Below are positions 21,024-31,374 of a DNA stretch of 45,824 nucleotides, piece after piece. The DNA is from Symbiodinium natans (lineage: Eukaryota > Sar > Dinophyceae > Suessiales > Symbiodiniaceae). The notes under the pieces were generated by a model. That model did not search any database. It saw only the letters and a list, made by a program, of their open reading frames with translations, and had not been told where the DNA came from. Location of the stretch: assembly GCA_905221605.1 (NCBI GenBank), contig CAJNDS010000814.1, positions 20,001-65,824 of the forward strand, given 5' to 3'. How positions within the stretch are numbered: the stretch's first letter is position 1; the number at the start of each line of letters is the position of its first letter. The position numbers and the translations under genes are program-made.

Positions 21024-21735
21024 GTGTAGGGCTCAAGTGCTTAGGGCCTTCAGGGCTCAGGGAGGGCTTTCAGGGCTTAGGGGCGGCATAGGGTTCAAAG
21101 TTTAGTGTTTTGGGGTTGGGGCTTCGGGGTTTGGGCCGCAAAGCCCCTCAATCCAGAGACCTCTTTTGAAAAGTTTCAGGGCTTAGGGCTTAGGGACGCC
21201 TGGAATCCCAAGCTTCTTGTACAAACTCTGAGACCCAAATGGCAAAGCAGAAAGGTGTCTAAGCCTCGAACCGCGCAAGGGCTACACCCCGGAACTCACT
21301 TTATGAGCTTTACAGGGTCCAGGGTGGCCATCACACCGCAACACAACCAGGGGCACCCTTGCAACTCTCAGGCCAGGGGGAAACCTAGATTTCTTTCAGC
21401 CCTAGAAGGCCCTTGAACACCACTATATATTATGGAAACTACGAAAAGACGGGCCTAAACCCTAAACCCTAAACCCTAAACCCTAAACCCTAAACCCTAA
21501 ACCCTAAACCCCCAAGATGTAGACCCCCAAAAAATGGTAGTATTCCCTTCTCAGAAGGACCCCAGTTAGGTATCCCATCTTCTGGAAACCCCCCCCATAT
21601 GATAAACCTTGATCCCCAAGAAGCCTGGTTTAGGGTTTTGGGTTTTGGGGTTTAGGGTTTAGGGTTTAGGGTTTAGGGTTTAGGGTTTAGGGTTTAGGGT
21701 TAACAACCTCCAAGCCCTTACGGTTAGTTTCGCAG

Positions 21736-21806
21736 GTCCCGCTGCCGGCGCAGGCGAGGAGCGTTCCGTGTCCTTCAGCTCCTTGGCAGAGTCAGGGCAG
21801 ACGCTT
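21736..21806 (+). CDS. Exon-like segment with RSVSF motif
   Basis: CGCAG|G acceptor, frame PAAGAGEERSVSFSSLAESG. It is related to the segment at 22325 (RSVSFGGLPEWLQ), suggesting exon duplication. An introner copy follows at 21827. Confidence 0.5.
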
Positions 21807-21826
21807 TTTTACATGCGGATCTCCTA

Positions 21827-21935
21827 CTAGGACCGGGAGAAGGCCCTTGTTCCTTTTTTAGGGTTGGGGTTCCCTCAAAAACCCGTTAACACCAAAAAGG
21901 GCACCCTTTTATTCCTAGGTTACTCCCGGGTCTAG
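21827..21935. mobile_element. Complete introner-like element with exact 4-bp duplication
   Basis: The ends CTAGGACCGGGAG and CTCCCGGGTCTAG are inverted repeats. CCTA flanks both sides (21823-21826, 21936-21939). The inner sequence has TTCCTTTTTTAGGG, GGTTCCCTCAAAAACCC and AAAAGGGCACCC, the shared introner core. Confidence 0.85.
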
Positions 21936-21975
21936 CCTAATTCCCGTAAAGCCCCCATAGAGGCCCAACCACTAC

Positions 21976-22094
21976 ATGAAGCAAGGTTTATATTTCTTGT
22001 ACACCCGAAAGGACAACAACTATAAACACTCACCAACATTAAAAGGGAACCTTATATACACTCACCAAAAACAGTAATATAAACCCTGCTTCAT
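21976..22094. mobile_element. Small inverted-repeat element, about 118 bp
   Basis: The ends TGAAGCAAGGTTTATAT and ATATAAACCCTGCTTCA form a terminal inverted repeat with one mismatch. There is no coding capacity. Homologous to 8105-8222 in the other orientation. Confidence 0.75.
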
Positions 22095-22324
22095 ATATCG
22101 AACCCTGAGCCCTAACAACCCTCTACAGTCAAAGCATCCTCATCCTCATACCGCAGAAAGTATACTAAAGGAGAGCATCCCGAGGTCGAATGATCCTTAG
22201 ACCATGTTCCAACTTTCCCTAAACCCTAAACTCTAAACCCTAAACCCTAAACTCTCAACCCTAAACCCTAAACCCTAAACCCTAAACCCTAAACCCTAAA
22301 CCCTAAACCCCCGAATGCCTGCAG

Positions 22325-22380
22325 GCTCTGTGCAGGAGCAGCGCTCGGTCTCCTTCGGCGGCTTGCCGGAATGGTTGCAG
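22325..22380 (+). CDS. Exon-like segment with RSVSF motif
   Basis: TGCAG|G acceptor, frame SVQEQRSVSFGGLPEWLQ, then a CAG|GGTCAG boundary. The pattern matches 21736-21806. Confidence 0.5.
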
Positions 22381-24395
22381 GGTCAGGGCAAGGGTCCAAA
22401 TATGGGCCCCTAACTTGGGTGCCTTGTTGCATCACCCTGATATACACTATATATATATATAGAGAGATTCAGTTATATATATATATAGATTCATTCTTTT
22501 ATTATTTTGTTTATCTGCTTGTTTAAGATATAGCAATGGCCCATACTTCGGGTTCCTATAAACAAGGGCAAGGGACAGAGGAAGGGCCCATGGTTCCAAG
22601 CTTGGATTTTGGAGTGTCCACAGGGGCGGCGAGTTGTGGCTTGTCGTGGTGCAGGGTTTTGGGTTTGGGGATCAATCCCTTCCCCCAATATTACATACCC
22701 CCCCCCCCCCCCAAATACTGTTGTGTAAAATATGGAAGGGTTTAATGTTAGGGGGTTGGGGGGGGGGGGGGGTTGAATGCTATTGTTTGGGGTTTGGTGG
22801 TTCAGGGTTCGCATGGAGAAGATAAACCCTAAACCCTAAACCCTAACCCTAAACCCTGAACCCTAAACCCTAAACCCTAAACCCTGAACCCTAAACCCTA
22901 AACCCTAAACCCTAAGCCCAGACAACTCTGGGGGCTTACGTGGAGAGCCGCTCTTTATCGCCACGAGACCCCAACACCTTCACCCCATAGCCTCCCAAAA
23001 CCCCTAAACCCCAATCCTGAAACCGTTCACCCAAAACCGTTTGGGGTTTAGGGTTTAGGGATTAGGGTTTAGGGTTTAGGGTAAACCTTAAAGCCCCCAA
23101 CCCTCCCAAAACCCTAGACACGGGACCCGCCCAGTCCCTCGAGAGACCGTCGATCTCGAGACCAACGTGGAAGGCAGCCTCCAGCCGGCTGATTTTCTTT
23201 GCTCTTTAGAGGATGCTCCAGGAGGGTTTAGACCCTAAACCCGAAACCCTAAACCCCTCCTATCACATATAAATTTAAACCTTAATGACCGACAATCGAC
23301 CGGCCCTGTTGGGCACTCAAGGGTCTGGCCTCGTACTGGCCCTGCACGGGCCCTGTTGGGGCACTCGAGGGTCTTGCCTTGTACTCGCCCGCGCGCCCGC
23401 GCGCACGCGGAAGGGTTTAGGGTCTGAAGGGTTCAGGGTCCCAAGGTTAGCTTTAAGGTTCGGGACGAGTGGGTTCAATTGGGGCTAGGAGTTTGGGTCG
23501 CGTGTGAAACTTTTTATTATCTTAATTTGGTGTGGGATTCTCTGGGTGGGTGGGTACTTACTTTTTGAGCGCTTGAAAAGCTGCTAACGTAGTGAAAGCT
23601 TGAACTTTGAGATGCTGAAGCCTAAACCCTAAGCCCTATACCCTAAACCCGAAACCCGAAACCCTAAACCCTAAGCCCTAAACCCTAAACCCTAAACCCG
23701 AAACCCTAAACCCTAAGCCCTAAACCCTAAACCCTAACCAACCCCAACTAAACCCTCAACCCGACGCATAAAAAGCCCTGAAGCCTTAAGCCTTAAACTG
23801 TTTGCCAGCTGCAGGCAAAGCCTCCCTATTCACAGCGAAATCCGTCAAAAGCGGGCCGCGGGACTCTTGGATTGAAATTCATTTTGGTGTTTGGTATTTA
23901 GGGTTAAGGAAGAGGACTCTCGATATAGGTACCACTACAGGTTAGAACTCTAAACACAAGAACCCTACAGTCCTAAATCCCTAATACCTAAACCCTAAAC
24001 CCAATTGCAGGTTGGCCCCTACAACCTCAGCAGCTCTAAGCAAGTTAGGGTTTTAGAGTTTCGGGTTTCGGGTTTCGGGTTGACAGTTTAGGGTTCAGGG
24101 TTCAGGGTTTAGGGTTTAGGGTTTAGGGTTTAGGGTTTAGGGTTTAGGGTTTAGGGTTTAGGGTTTCCAGAAGCTTCAGGGTTCTACTCTTCTCGGTGGC
24201 CCCCAAGCAGGGTCCAGAATGCAAATTAACCCTGTGGAGCACCCAAAACCCCAATCCTTTCTGTGTAGCCCTCAACCCTAAACCCTAAACCCTAAACCCT
24301 AAGCCCTAAACCCTAAACCCTAAACCCTAAAATCAACCCCGACACCTAAACCCCCGCAAGACTCCCTTCACACCTGACACCTCTGAGCGTGGCCA
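22381..24395. other. Repeats and AT/GC tracts, no firm gene
   Basis: TATA microsatellite (22440-22490), C-run (22699-22713), G-run (22755-22772), and blocks of CCCTAAA or CCCGAAA variants. Weak plus frames near 23130-23200 are not supported by splice sites. Confidence 0.55.
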
Positions 24396-24450
24396 GGCTT
24401 CTGCCGGCAATCTCAGCAAGGCCCGGACGAAATTTGAACATCCCAAGCCC
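24396..24450 (+). CDS. Exon-like segment
   Basis: GGCCAG|G acceptor, frame ASAGNLSKARTKFEHP. Donor unclear. Confidence 0.38.
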
Positions 24451-24689
24451 TGCAAACCCTGAGCCCTAAACCCTAAACCCTAAACCCTAAACCCTAAACC
24501 CTAAACCCTAAATCCAAAGTTGGAACTTGGATGGCTGATGCAAGGAGTTGCTTCTTGCTGTTAGGGGCAGGCTGGCTTTGGGCTTCGGGTTTAGGGTAGG
24601 GTTTAGGGTTTAGGGTTTAGGGTTTAGGGTTTAGGGTTTAGGGTTTAGGGTTTAGGGTTTAGGGTTTAGGGTTTAGGGCTTAGGGTTTT

Positions 24690-24810
24690 TTACACGGGCC
24701 CTTACCTCCCCTAAAGGCTTCTGATGCATGGGCCCTTGGGTTGTGTAGGGTAGAAAAGGGGTATGTAATGGGTTCCCCTTTTAAGGGCCCACACTGAGGG
24801 GCCATGTAAT
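24690..24810. mobile_element. Possible inverted-repeat element
   Basis: TTACACGGGCCC at the left and GGGGCCATGTAA at the right are imperfect inverted repeats, with AAGGGCCCAC near the right side. It is bounded by a TTTAGGG array on the left and a CCCTAAA array on the right. Confidence 0.4.
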
Positions 24811-24945
24811 TAACCCTAAACCCTAAACCCTAAACCCTAAACCCTAAACCCTAAACCCTAAACCCTAAACCCTAAACCCTAAACCCTAAACCCTAAACCC
24901 TAAACCCTAACCCGTAAGATTTCGGGTTCCGGGCTTCGGGCTTAG

Positions 24946-25026
24946 GATTCCCGAGTTGCCCCGAGCACGTCGCGCAGGTGGCGCAGATCAAGACCATCCG
25001 CTGCTCCGTGGAGCGCGAAGAGGCAG
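24946..25026 (+). CDS. Exon-like segment
   Basis: CTTAG|G acceptor, frame FPSCPEHVAQVAQIKTIRCS then VEREEA, and GCAG|GTGTTG donor. CCCTAAA precedes, TTTAGGG follows. Confidence 0.6.
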
Positions 25027-25254
25027 GTGTTGCAAACGCTGCAGGTTGAAACTTCCGGAAAGCCCTGGTTTAGGGTTTAGGGTTTAGGGTTTTGGGTTTA
25101 GGGTTTAGGGTCTAGGGTTTAGGGTTTAGGGTTTAGGGTTTAGGGTTGGTTTAGGGAAGCCTAAGCCCTAAACGGCAGACTCCCAAGGACTCAACAGGGT
25201 TTTGGGGGGTTTATAGGTTTGAGCTGATCTCCTTAGACCCCAAACTTCAAGCCT

Positions 25255-25376
25255 CTTACAGTAAACTCTGACAAGTAGGAACATGGCTTATGGATGATTA
25301 GGGCTGGGATTCCCTTTAGTGTACCTTAAGGGGTATGGGGATAAGGATGTTCCAACTTTTCGGAGTTTACTGTAAG
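25255..25376. mobile_element. MITE-like element with 30-bp terminal inverted repeats
   Basis: Left end CTTACAGTAAACTCTGACAA and right end TTTTCGGAGTTTACTGTAAG are reverse complements over 30 bp with about three mismatches. No coding capacity. The two arms have AGTAGGAACAT and ATGTTCCAACT as inner borders. Confidence 0.75.
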
Positions 25377-25654
25377 CCGCAACCAACTACGCCCGAACCC
25401 TGACACACGCACAAGTCCTACAGTGGGAGTTTTAGGGCTCAGGGTTTCGGGTCTAGGGATCTTGGTGTTCAGGGCCCTTTTTGGGAAGAAGGGGCTCACT
25501 AGAGAGGGGCATGGGGTGTAAAGGGCTTCCCGGAACCTAGAAGCCCCAAAAGAGCCCAACACTAAACCCTCACCCTAAACCCTAAACCCTAAACCCTGAA
25601 CCCTAAACCCTAAACCCTAAACCCTAAACCCTAAACCCTGCAGCAACCTAACAG

Positions 25655-25717
25655 GCCTTCTCACAGCTGCGCAAGAATCAGATGGGCGAACGGTATGGGA
25701 CAAAGGGGACGCCGCCG
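25655..25717 (+). CDS. Exon-like segment
   Basis: AACAG|G acceptor, frame AFSQLRKNQMGERYGTKGTP. Ends before GGTTGC. Confidence 0.52.
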
Positions 25718-25869
25718 GGTTGCAATTGCTTTAGGGGCTGGGAGCTCAGGGGTTTACGGGCTTGTTGGGCTTCATAGGTTTAGGGTTTAGGGCTTCGGGC
25801 TTCGTAGCTTGTGAGACTTTGGGGCAAGTAGAGTTTAGGGTTGGTGGCAGAGTTGCTAAATGCCCTGGA

Positions 25870-26193
25870 AGGTCAGATGGAGGACCTGACACCCCAAGTG
25901 CAGGCCTTTTTTTGGCACAGCACAAGCCAAGCTGCTCATCAGCTCATCGCAGCAGCGCCAAAGTGTTGCACAGACTAGTCTCTCAGCAGTCCAATGCCAA
26001 GGGGGAATGGGCCAAGGTTGGCCAATCCGAGGCATAATTTACGCAAGAGTGGGCGTCGTACGTGGCAACCCTGGGAGGTCTGTTGGAAAAACAGATCCAG
26101 GAAAAACGCCCAGGCCTTAAAATCGTACCAAGCCTCGGAGACCAAGTGGAGAGATCAACTTCTAGCGGGCAACGCGTTCTCTAGCTTCGGCCT
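25870..26193 (+). pseudogene. Decayed coding segment with an in-frame TAA
   Basis: One plus frame reads HKPSCSSAHRSSAKVLHRLV...AKVGQSEA, hits TAA at about 26035, and continues in the same frame as FTQEWASYVATLGGLLEKQI then QEKRPGLKIVPSLGDQVERS until TAG. Coding-like helical sequence on both sides of one stop suggests a pseudogene or a decayed mobile-element protein, unless a small intron spans the stop. Family unknown. Confidence 0.45.
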
Positions 26194-26454
26194 CGTCTGG
26201 TGCAAAGGAGGACGCTCAGGTCATAGAGGTTTCGGGCTTAGGGCTTCGCGCTTAGTCGTGGGTTTTTCTGGGCTTGGGGTAAGTAGAGTTTAGGGTTCAG
26301 GGTTCAGGGTTTAGGGTTTAGGGTTTAGGGTTTAGGGTTTAGGGTTCATCATCTTAGGGTTTAGGCTGTGACCTCCAGCCCCGCGCATGAGAATTCGGGC
26401 GGGGAGCCCGGGCCCTTAAGCACCCTGGATCTCCAACATGCCACTGTTCCCTTA

Positions 26455-26540
26455 GGGTTTAGGGTTTAGGGTTTAGGGTTTAGGGTTTAGGGTTTAGGGT
26501 TTAGGGTTTAGGGTTTAGGGTTTAGGGTTTAGGGTTTAGG
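26455..26540 (+). repeat. TTTAGGG array facing a CCCTAAA stretch
   Basis: About twelve perfect units, then GGGACTATAAACCCTAAACCC, so two opposite arrays meet with a six-base spacer. Confidence 0.93.
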
Positions 26541-26794
26541 GACTATAAACCCTAAACCCTGTACCCCAAACCCAAGCCCTTTCGAGTATGCCGAAGTTGG
26601 CGTTGGGGTTTAGGGTTTTGGGTTCCGGGCTTACGGTTTCGGGTTTAGGGTTTGCTCGTTGGGGCTTTAGGGTCTAGTGCTGCGTGTCGGGTCTAGGGTT
26701 CAGGGATTATGGTTCAAGATGGTTTTAGGCTTTGTTTAGATTTTTTTTCGGCCTGTCGGGCACTCTAGCCAAAACCCCAAACCTAAACCCTAAG

Positions 26795-26880
26795 CCCCAA
26801 ACCCCAAACCCCAAACCCCAAGCCCTAAACCCCAAACCCCAAGCCCTAAATCCCAAACCCCAAGCCCTAAACTCTAAACC
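26795..26880 (-). repeat. Higher-order telomere-like repeat
   Basis: A composite of about 21 bp, CCCCAAACCCCAAGCCCTAAA, is repeated about three times with small changes. It explains the open frames on both strands here. Confidence 0.85.
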
Positions 26881-26964
26881 CGAAACCCTAAACCCTGGAC
26901 CCCAAACCCTCAATCCGCTGGCCGTAATCACCCCGGACCCTAACCCTAAACCCTAAACCGCTGA

Positions 26965-27050
26965 GATTTGGATCGCGGGAGAAGTTCGTCGCCAACGTAA
27001 CCTCGGCGGTTCGATCTCAGTGGCTTGAGTGGTGCTCCCTGGCACGAAAT
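26965..27050 (+). CDS. Exon-like segment
   Basis: Frame RFGSREKFVANVTSAVRSQW then LEWCSLARNG. CCCTAAA before, TTTAGGG after. Family unknown. Confidence 0.5.
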
Positions 27051-27391
27051 GGGGTTTTCCGAAGTGTTTAGGGTTCAGGGTTTAGGGGTTTAGGGTTTCG
27101 GGTTTAGGGTTTAGGGTTTAGGGGTGCCTTATTGGGGCCTTTATTAGAAGGGATCCTACTATTTGAATTTTCGCAAACGCCCAAATGAGTTCATGTTGTT
27201 TAGGGTGTTTAGGCTGTTGAGGGTGTTGAGGGTTTAGGGTGTTTAGGGTTCAGGGTGCCTTTGGGATGGTTCAGGGTTTAGGGCTTAGGGATTCGGGGAT
27301 GTTTAGTGTTTGTTGTCTAGGGGTATCCCACTAAAACCCTAAACCCCAAACCCTTAACCCTTAACCCTGAACCCTTAAACCCTAATCGCAG

Positions 27392-27424
27392 AGGACATGC
27401 CTAAGCTTCTTTCGTTGCCAGGAG
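27392..27424 (+). CDS. Possible 33-bp exon
   Basis: TCGCAG acceptor, DMPKLLSLPG, GAG|GTGAGA donor. Good splice sites, very short. Confidence 0.4.
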
Positions 27425-27731
27425 GTGAGATTGGGGTTTTGGGCTGGGGGGTTGATAGGATTTGCGGTTTGGGGTTTGGGGCTTAGGGAACTTTTAGGTT
27501 GAGTTTACTAGGATTTGGGGCTTAGGGTTTGGGACTTTGGCTTTAAACAGGGTTGAACGTCGTCAGCTCTCAGTGTTGAGTTTGGGGTTCGTAGTGCAGG
27601 TTTGGGTGCCGGGCTTGCATGTCTTGTGCACTAGGTTTAGGGTTTGGGGTCTCGGCCCAATCGCTTTCCGGTTCAGGAAAACTCTGTTCTAGACCCCAAA
27701 CCGGAAATCTATAAACCATTAAACCCTAAAC

Positions 27732-27831
27732 TTGGGGATGTTCCCCCTTGTACGAACAGTCCTTAACATGGATAAGAATCGGGGTCTGTTACTATACAAT
27801 CTCTACTGAAGACTGTTAGTATAAGAGGGAA
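27732..27831. mobile_element. MITE-like element, about 100 bp
   Basis: Ends TTGGGGATGTTCCCCCTT and AGAGGGAACATCCCAA are inverted repeats. Inside, GAACAGTCCTTA and AGACTGTTAGT extend the pairing weakly. Confidence 0.65.
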
Positions 27832-27961
27832 CATCCCAACCGTAAACCCTCTACCTCAAAGCCCAAACCCCTAAAGCCCCTAAACCCCTAAGCCCCTAAG
27901 CCCCTAAGCCCTAAACCCTAAACCCCAAACCCTAAACCCTAAACCCTTTCCACCTCGGCAG

Positions 27962-28026
27962 ACAAGCCTCCACCAGGCACTCTGACTGTCACGGTGCTCT
28001 CTGCAGTTCTTGTCGGCTGGGAGGCA
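27962..28026 (+). CDS. Exon-like segment, possible S1 of the downstream channel
   Basis: After a CCCTAAA array and a CAG acceptor, the plus strand reads TLTVTVLSAVLVGWEA and stops at a G|GC boundary. The hydrophobic run ending in GWEA resembles the S1 helix of protist voltage-gated channels, and it lies about 3.3 kb upstream of the S3 exon on the same strand. No phase link to 31375 has been established. Confidence 0.4.
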
Positions 28027-28611
28027 GGCAGCCTGAACTTCCTATACGTTTAGGGCTTAGGGTTCAGGGTTCAGGGTTCAGGGTTTAGGGTTTAGGGTTT
28101 AGGGTTTAGGGTTTAGGGTTAGGGTTTAGGGTTTAGGGATGTAGTATACCTTAAACCCTTGACCAAGGTTCGGATTACGCCTCGTCCTAGCCTATCTCTG
28201 CACCACGCAAGTCCTCAAACTGAAGCCCGTCACACCAGCAAAAGGAACAGTAGGATCCTATACTTGAACCCTAACCCTAAACCCGAAATCCTTGAACCTT
28301 GAATCCCTAATTCCCGAACCCTGGAAAGCCCTAAATACCAAGGGCTTGAATCTTGACCCCCTAAACTCCAACCCCCCGAATCTCGCAGCGCGAAAGCATG
28401 CGAAAGTCTTGGAAAGGCCCACATGCCCAGATGATTTCCCTTGGACTTTTGAGTTTAGGGTTGGGGGCTTCTGGACCCCGGACGCCCCAAAAGTCCCCAA
28501 CGCGACGTCCGTCAACAACTCCGTACCTGGGATTGTGAGCCCATCGCCCGAGCGCCCGCCAGCCTCCGTCCCTGTAGCGTTTCAATTAGGAAAGGGTTCC
28601 CGATTTTGACG

Positions 28612-28735
28612 ACTTGGTTTTTGTGGTTAGGCCCTAACCCCTAACCATAAACCATAAACCCTAACCCCTAACCCCTAACCCCGGCACCCCTAACCCCTAA
28701 CCCCTAACCCCTAACCCCTAACCCCTAACCCTGAG
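28612..28735 (-). repeat. CCCCTAA-type array
   Basis: Tandem CCCCTAA units with CCATAAA variants, another locally uniform block. Confidence 0.88.
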
Positions 28736-28810
28736 TCGAATCTGAACGAAGCCTACATGATCGACCCTAAAACCCTAAACCCTAAACCCTAAACCCTAAA
28801 CCTCTTGGAG

Positions 28811-28888
28811 GTGGACCGTGCGGCTGAGTCCTCGGCGGACTTGCCTGCTGTGCTGGTGGTCTTCAAACACCTGACGACGTTCCGCAGA
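28811..28888 (+). CDS. Exon-like segment, possibly channel S1-S2 region
   Basis: After ...GGAG the frame reads VDRAAESSADLPAVLVVF followed by KHLTTFRRC. It is flanked by CCCTAAA upstream and TTTAGGG downstream, like the other exon islands. The run AVLVVFKHLTTF could be the start of a membrane helix, but the family is not certain. Confidence 0.42.
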
Positions 28889-31374
28889 TGCACGCCGTTT
28901 GGGGCTAGTAGGGTTTAGGGTTTAGGGTTTAAGTTTATAAGGTTAGTAAGTAGGGTTTAGGGTTTAGGGTTTAGGGTTTAGGGTTTAGGGTTTAGGGTTT
29001 AGGGTTTAGGGTTTAGGGTTTAGGGTTTAGAGGGTTTTGGGTGTAGGGTAGTTGTCAGGGTTTTGCAGGAGCCCTAGAGTTGGTGTAGGGTTCAGGACAG
29101 GGCAGACAACACAAACACACACCAGCAGCGAGGTCGTCATGAAGTCACTCTCTTCAACATGAGAAGCACCACTGTGAGCTCCTCTAGGGTTTAGGGTTTA
29201 GGGTTTAGGGTTTAGGGTTTAGGGTTTAGGGTTTAGGGTTTAGGGTCAATGGGCAAGACGCTCTTGAGATGGGGTGTTTGTTGGGAGCTGCACAGCGAGG
29301 ATGTCCGATGAGGATGGCACTACGCATGGCTTGCTCTGTGGAGTGACTCACACAAGGATAGTGCGACGCAGGTGCGTTTTCACAAACTGGTCTTTGTTGG
29401 CCAGCACAGGCACCATCTTTCGCCAGCTTAGCCTGTCCCTCGGAAGTGCGCAGGGTTGGTGCACACAAAAAAAACAACTAGAAGTCCAAAGTAGTTCTCA
29501 TAGAGAGAGGAGGGCACGCTCGGTCTCGCGAAAATGTGGCGGGGACGCACTTTCCTGCATTTTTGGGCTTTTGGACGGGTTTGGCGTCGCGCGTCCGTTC
29601 TAAGAAGCCTGCATGGTTTTTTGTGAAGGTTCAATGGAGTGCTTTTGGCATGGCCCTGGCGTGATGTGGGAGTGCGCTTGGAGTGGCTAGTTGCCCTAAA
29701 CCCTATAAACCCTATAAACCCTATAAACCCTATCAGCCCTATCAACCCTATCAACCCTATAAACCCTATAAACCCTAAACCTTAACGGTCATCTTGGAAT
29801 GCTTTCGGGGTTCATCCTGCCGTGGTCTTGGCTGTTGGGGTGTGTTTTTTCAAGTTCTCGACAGCCTGAATTCCTCAACCCGAAAGGACTCTAGGGTTTA
29901 GGGTTTAGGCTTCAGGGTTTAGGGTTAGGGGTCTGGGGTTTAGGTTTTCAACTTACCCCACTCCCGTTGAGAGCCAAGCAAGTCCGGTGGCTCTGAAGGG
30001 GGGTCCTTTCACCAGGATGCCCAATCGTACCCTTCTTCCCGTTTCTTGAAGGTGGATCTTAGTAGGGAATGAGGGAATGAGGTACCCTGTATCTAACCTT
30101 TATGGCATTATGTAGGGTCCTAATTCCCACACTCCCTACCAGTGAAGAACCAGGGGATCTTGAAGGTGGTGCTGTGGGTATCCCCTCTAGCGTATACTAT
30201 CCGCACAAACTGCATTAGGCAGACCTCCCGTCCCCAGAAGATGTTGTACTCCCCAGGCTCTTGTTCCTGATGGAGGTCAGCGCTCGCATTTTGGTGCTCC
30301 GGCTTCGTTGGAATGTTTTGTTTGCCCGAGCTTGAAACACAGGGACTGTTTATGTGAGCCTCCCTTGAAGCTCTAAACCCAAAGTACAAGCCCCAAAATG
30401 CCGAATTCAGGCTTCAGGGTTTACGAAGCCCTAACCTGAAATTTGCCAACCCTAAACCCTAAACCCTAAACCAGTGGAGTTAGATCAATGAAAACTCAAA
30501 GGTTGAGATCTTCACCAAGCCTAAGGTGGTGCTCAGCCGTTGACCTTCTTTAAAAATCCCTGAGGCCCAAACCCTAAACCCTAAATCCTAAACCCTAAAC
30601 CCTAAACCCTAAACCCTAAACCCCAAACCCTAAACCCTAAACCCCAAAACCCCTAAATCCTAATCCCTAAAACAAAGTGGTGGGGGGGGGGGGGGGGGGT
30701 GCTTGAGCCCTGGTGGAAACTTGGCTTGTGTTCTACATTCCTTACCTTATTCACTGAGGTTAGTGCTAATGTCGTGGATGTTGGAATCACCTCCCTTGGA
30801 CAGCAGCACCATGCACCTCATCTGACGGGACGTTGCGTGCAGAACGAACCGCATTGATGGCATTGATGAGAAAGCAACTGACAAGTGGATTCCTCTTCCG
30901 GATCGGCCTAGGCAAGTCTGTTCCAATGCAAGAAATCTGGTCACGATACCCGAAACCCTACACCCTAAACCCGAAATACCGCGTGCATTGTGCGGTTCTC
31001 GCGGCGCTGCACTGGCCCGCGCTCTGGGAGGGGAGGAGGGGGGTTCAATTTTAACCCTGCGCCCTTAACCCTGAAACCCTAAACCCCCTAAACTCGACAC
31101 CCTTTCCCCTTCCCATCATGTCGTTCGCACCCCCACATGAGTGAGCGCTGGCTATAAAAAGCCCAATGGGCCAATGGACTAATGGAGACACCTCAAACTC
31201 TTGGGTTTAAGGGTTTCGGGCTTGTTTGGGGCTCAGAGATTTTGGGTCCTACATAGGCTATTTTCGGCTACTTTAGGGTCTTGAGGCTTCGGGGTTTTAG
31301 GGTTTTACAGTGTAGGGGTTTACGGCTTTTTCGGAGTTTGGGGCTTCAGGATTTTTAGGGTTTTGGGCTGCCAG
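28889..31374. other. Presumed upstream channel introns and repeats
   Basis: TTTAGGG arrays (28942-29030, 29185-29245), the 9-bp array at 29697, a G-run at 30679-30698 and unique spacers. 30495-30540 reads INENSKVEIFTKPKVVLSR but lacks a clear donor. Confidence 0.45.
29697..29775 (-). repeat. Nine-bp variant array CCCTATAAA / CCCTATCAA
   Basis: About eight units, longer than the usual 7 bp. It gives a short isoleucine/glycine repeat in one minus-strand frame, which is not a gene. Confidence 0.88.
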
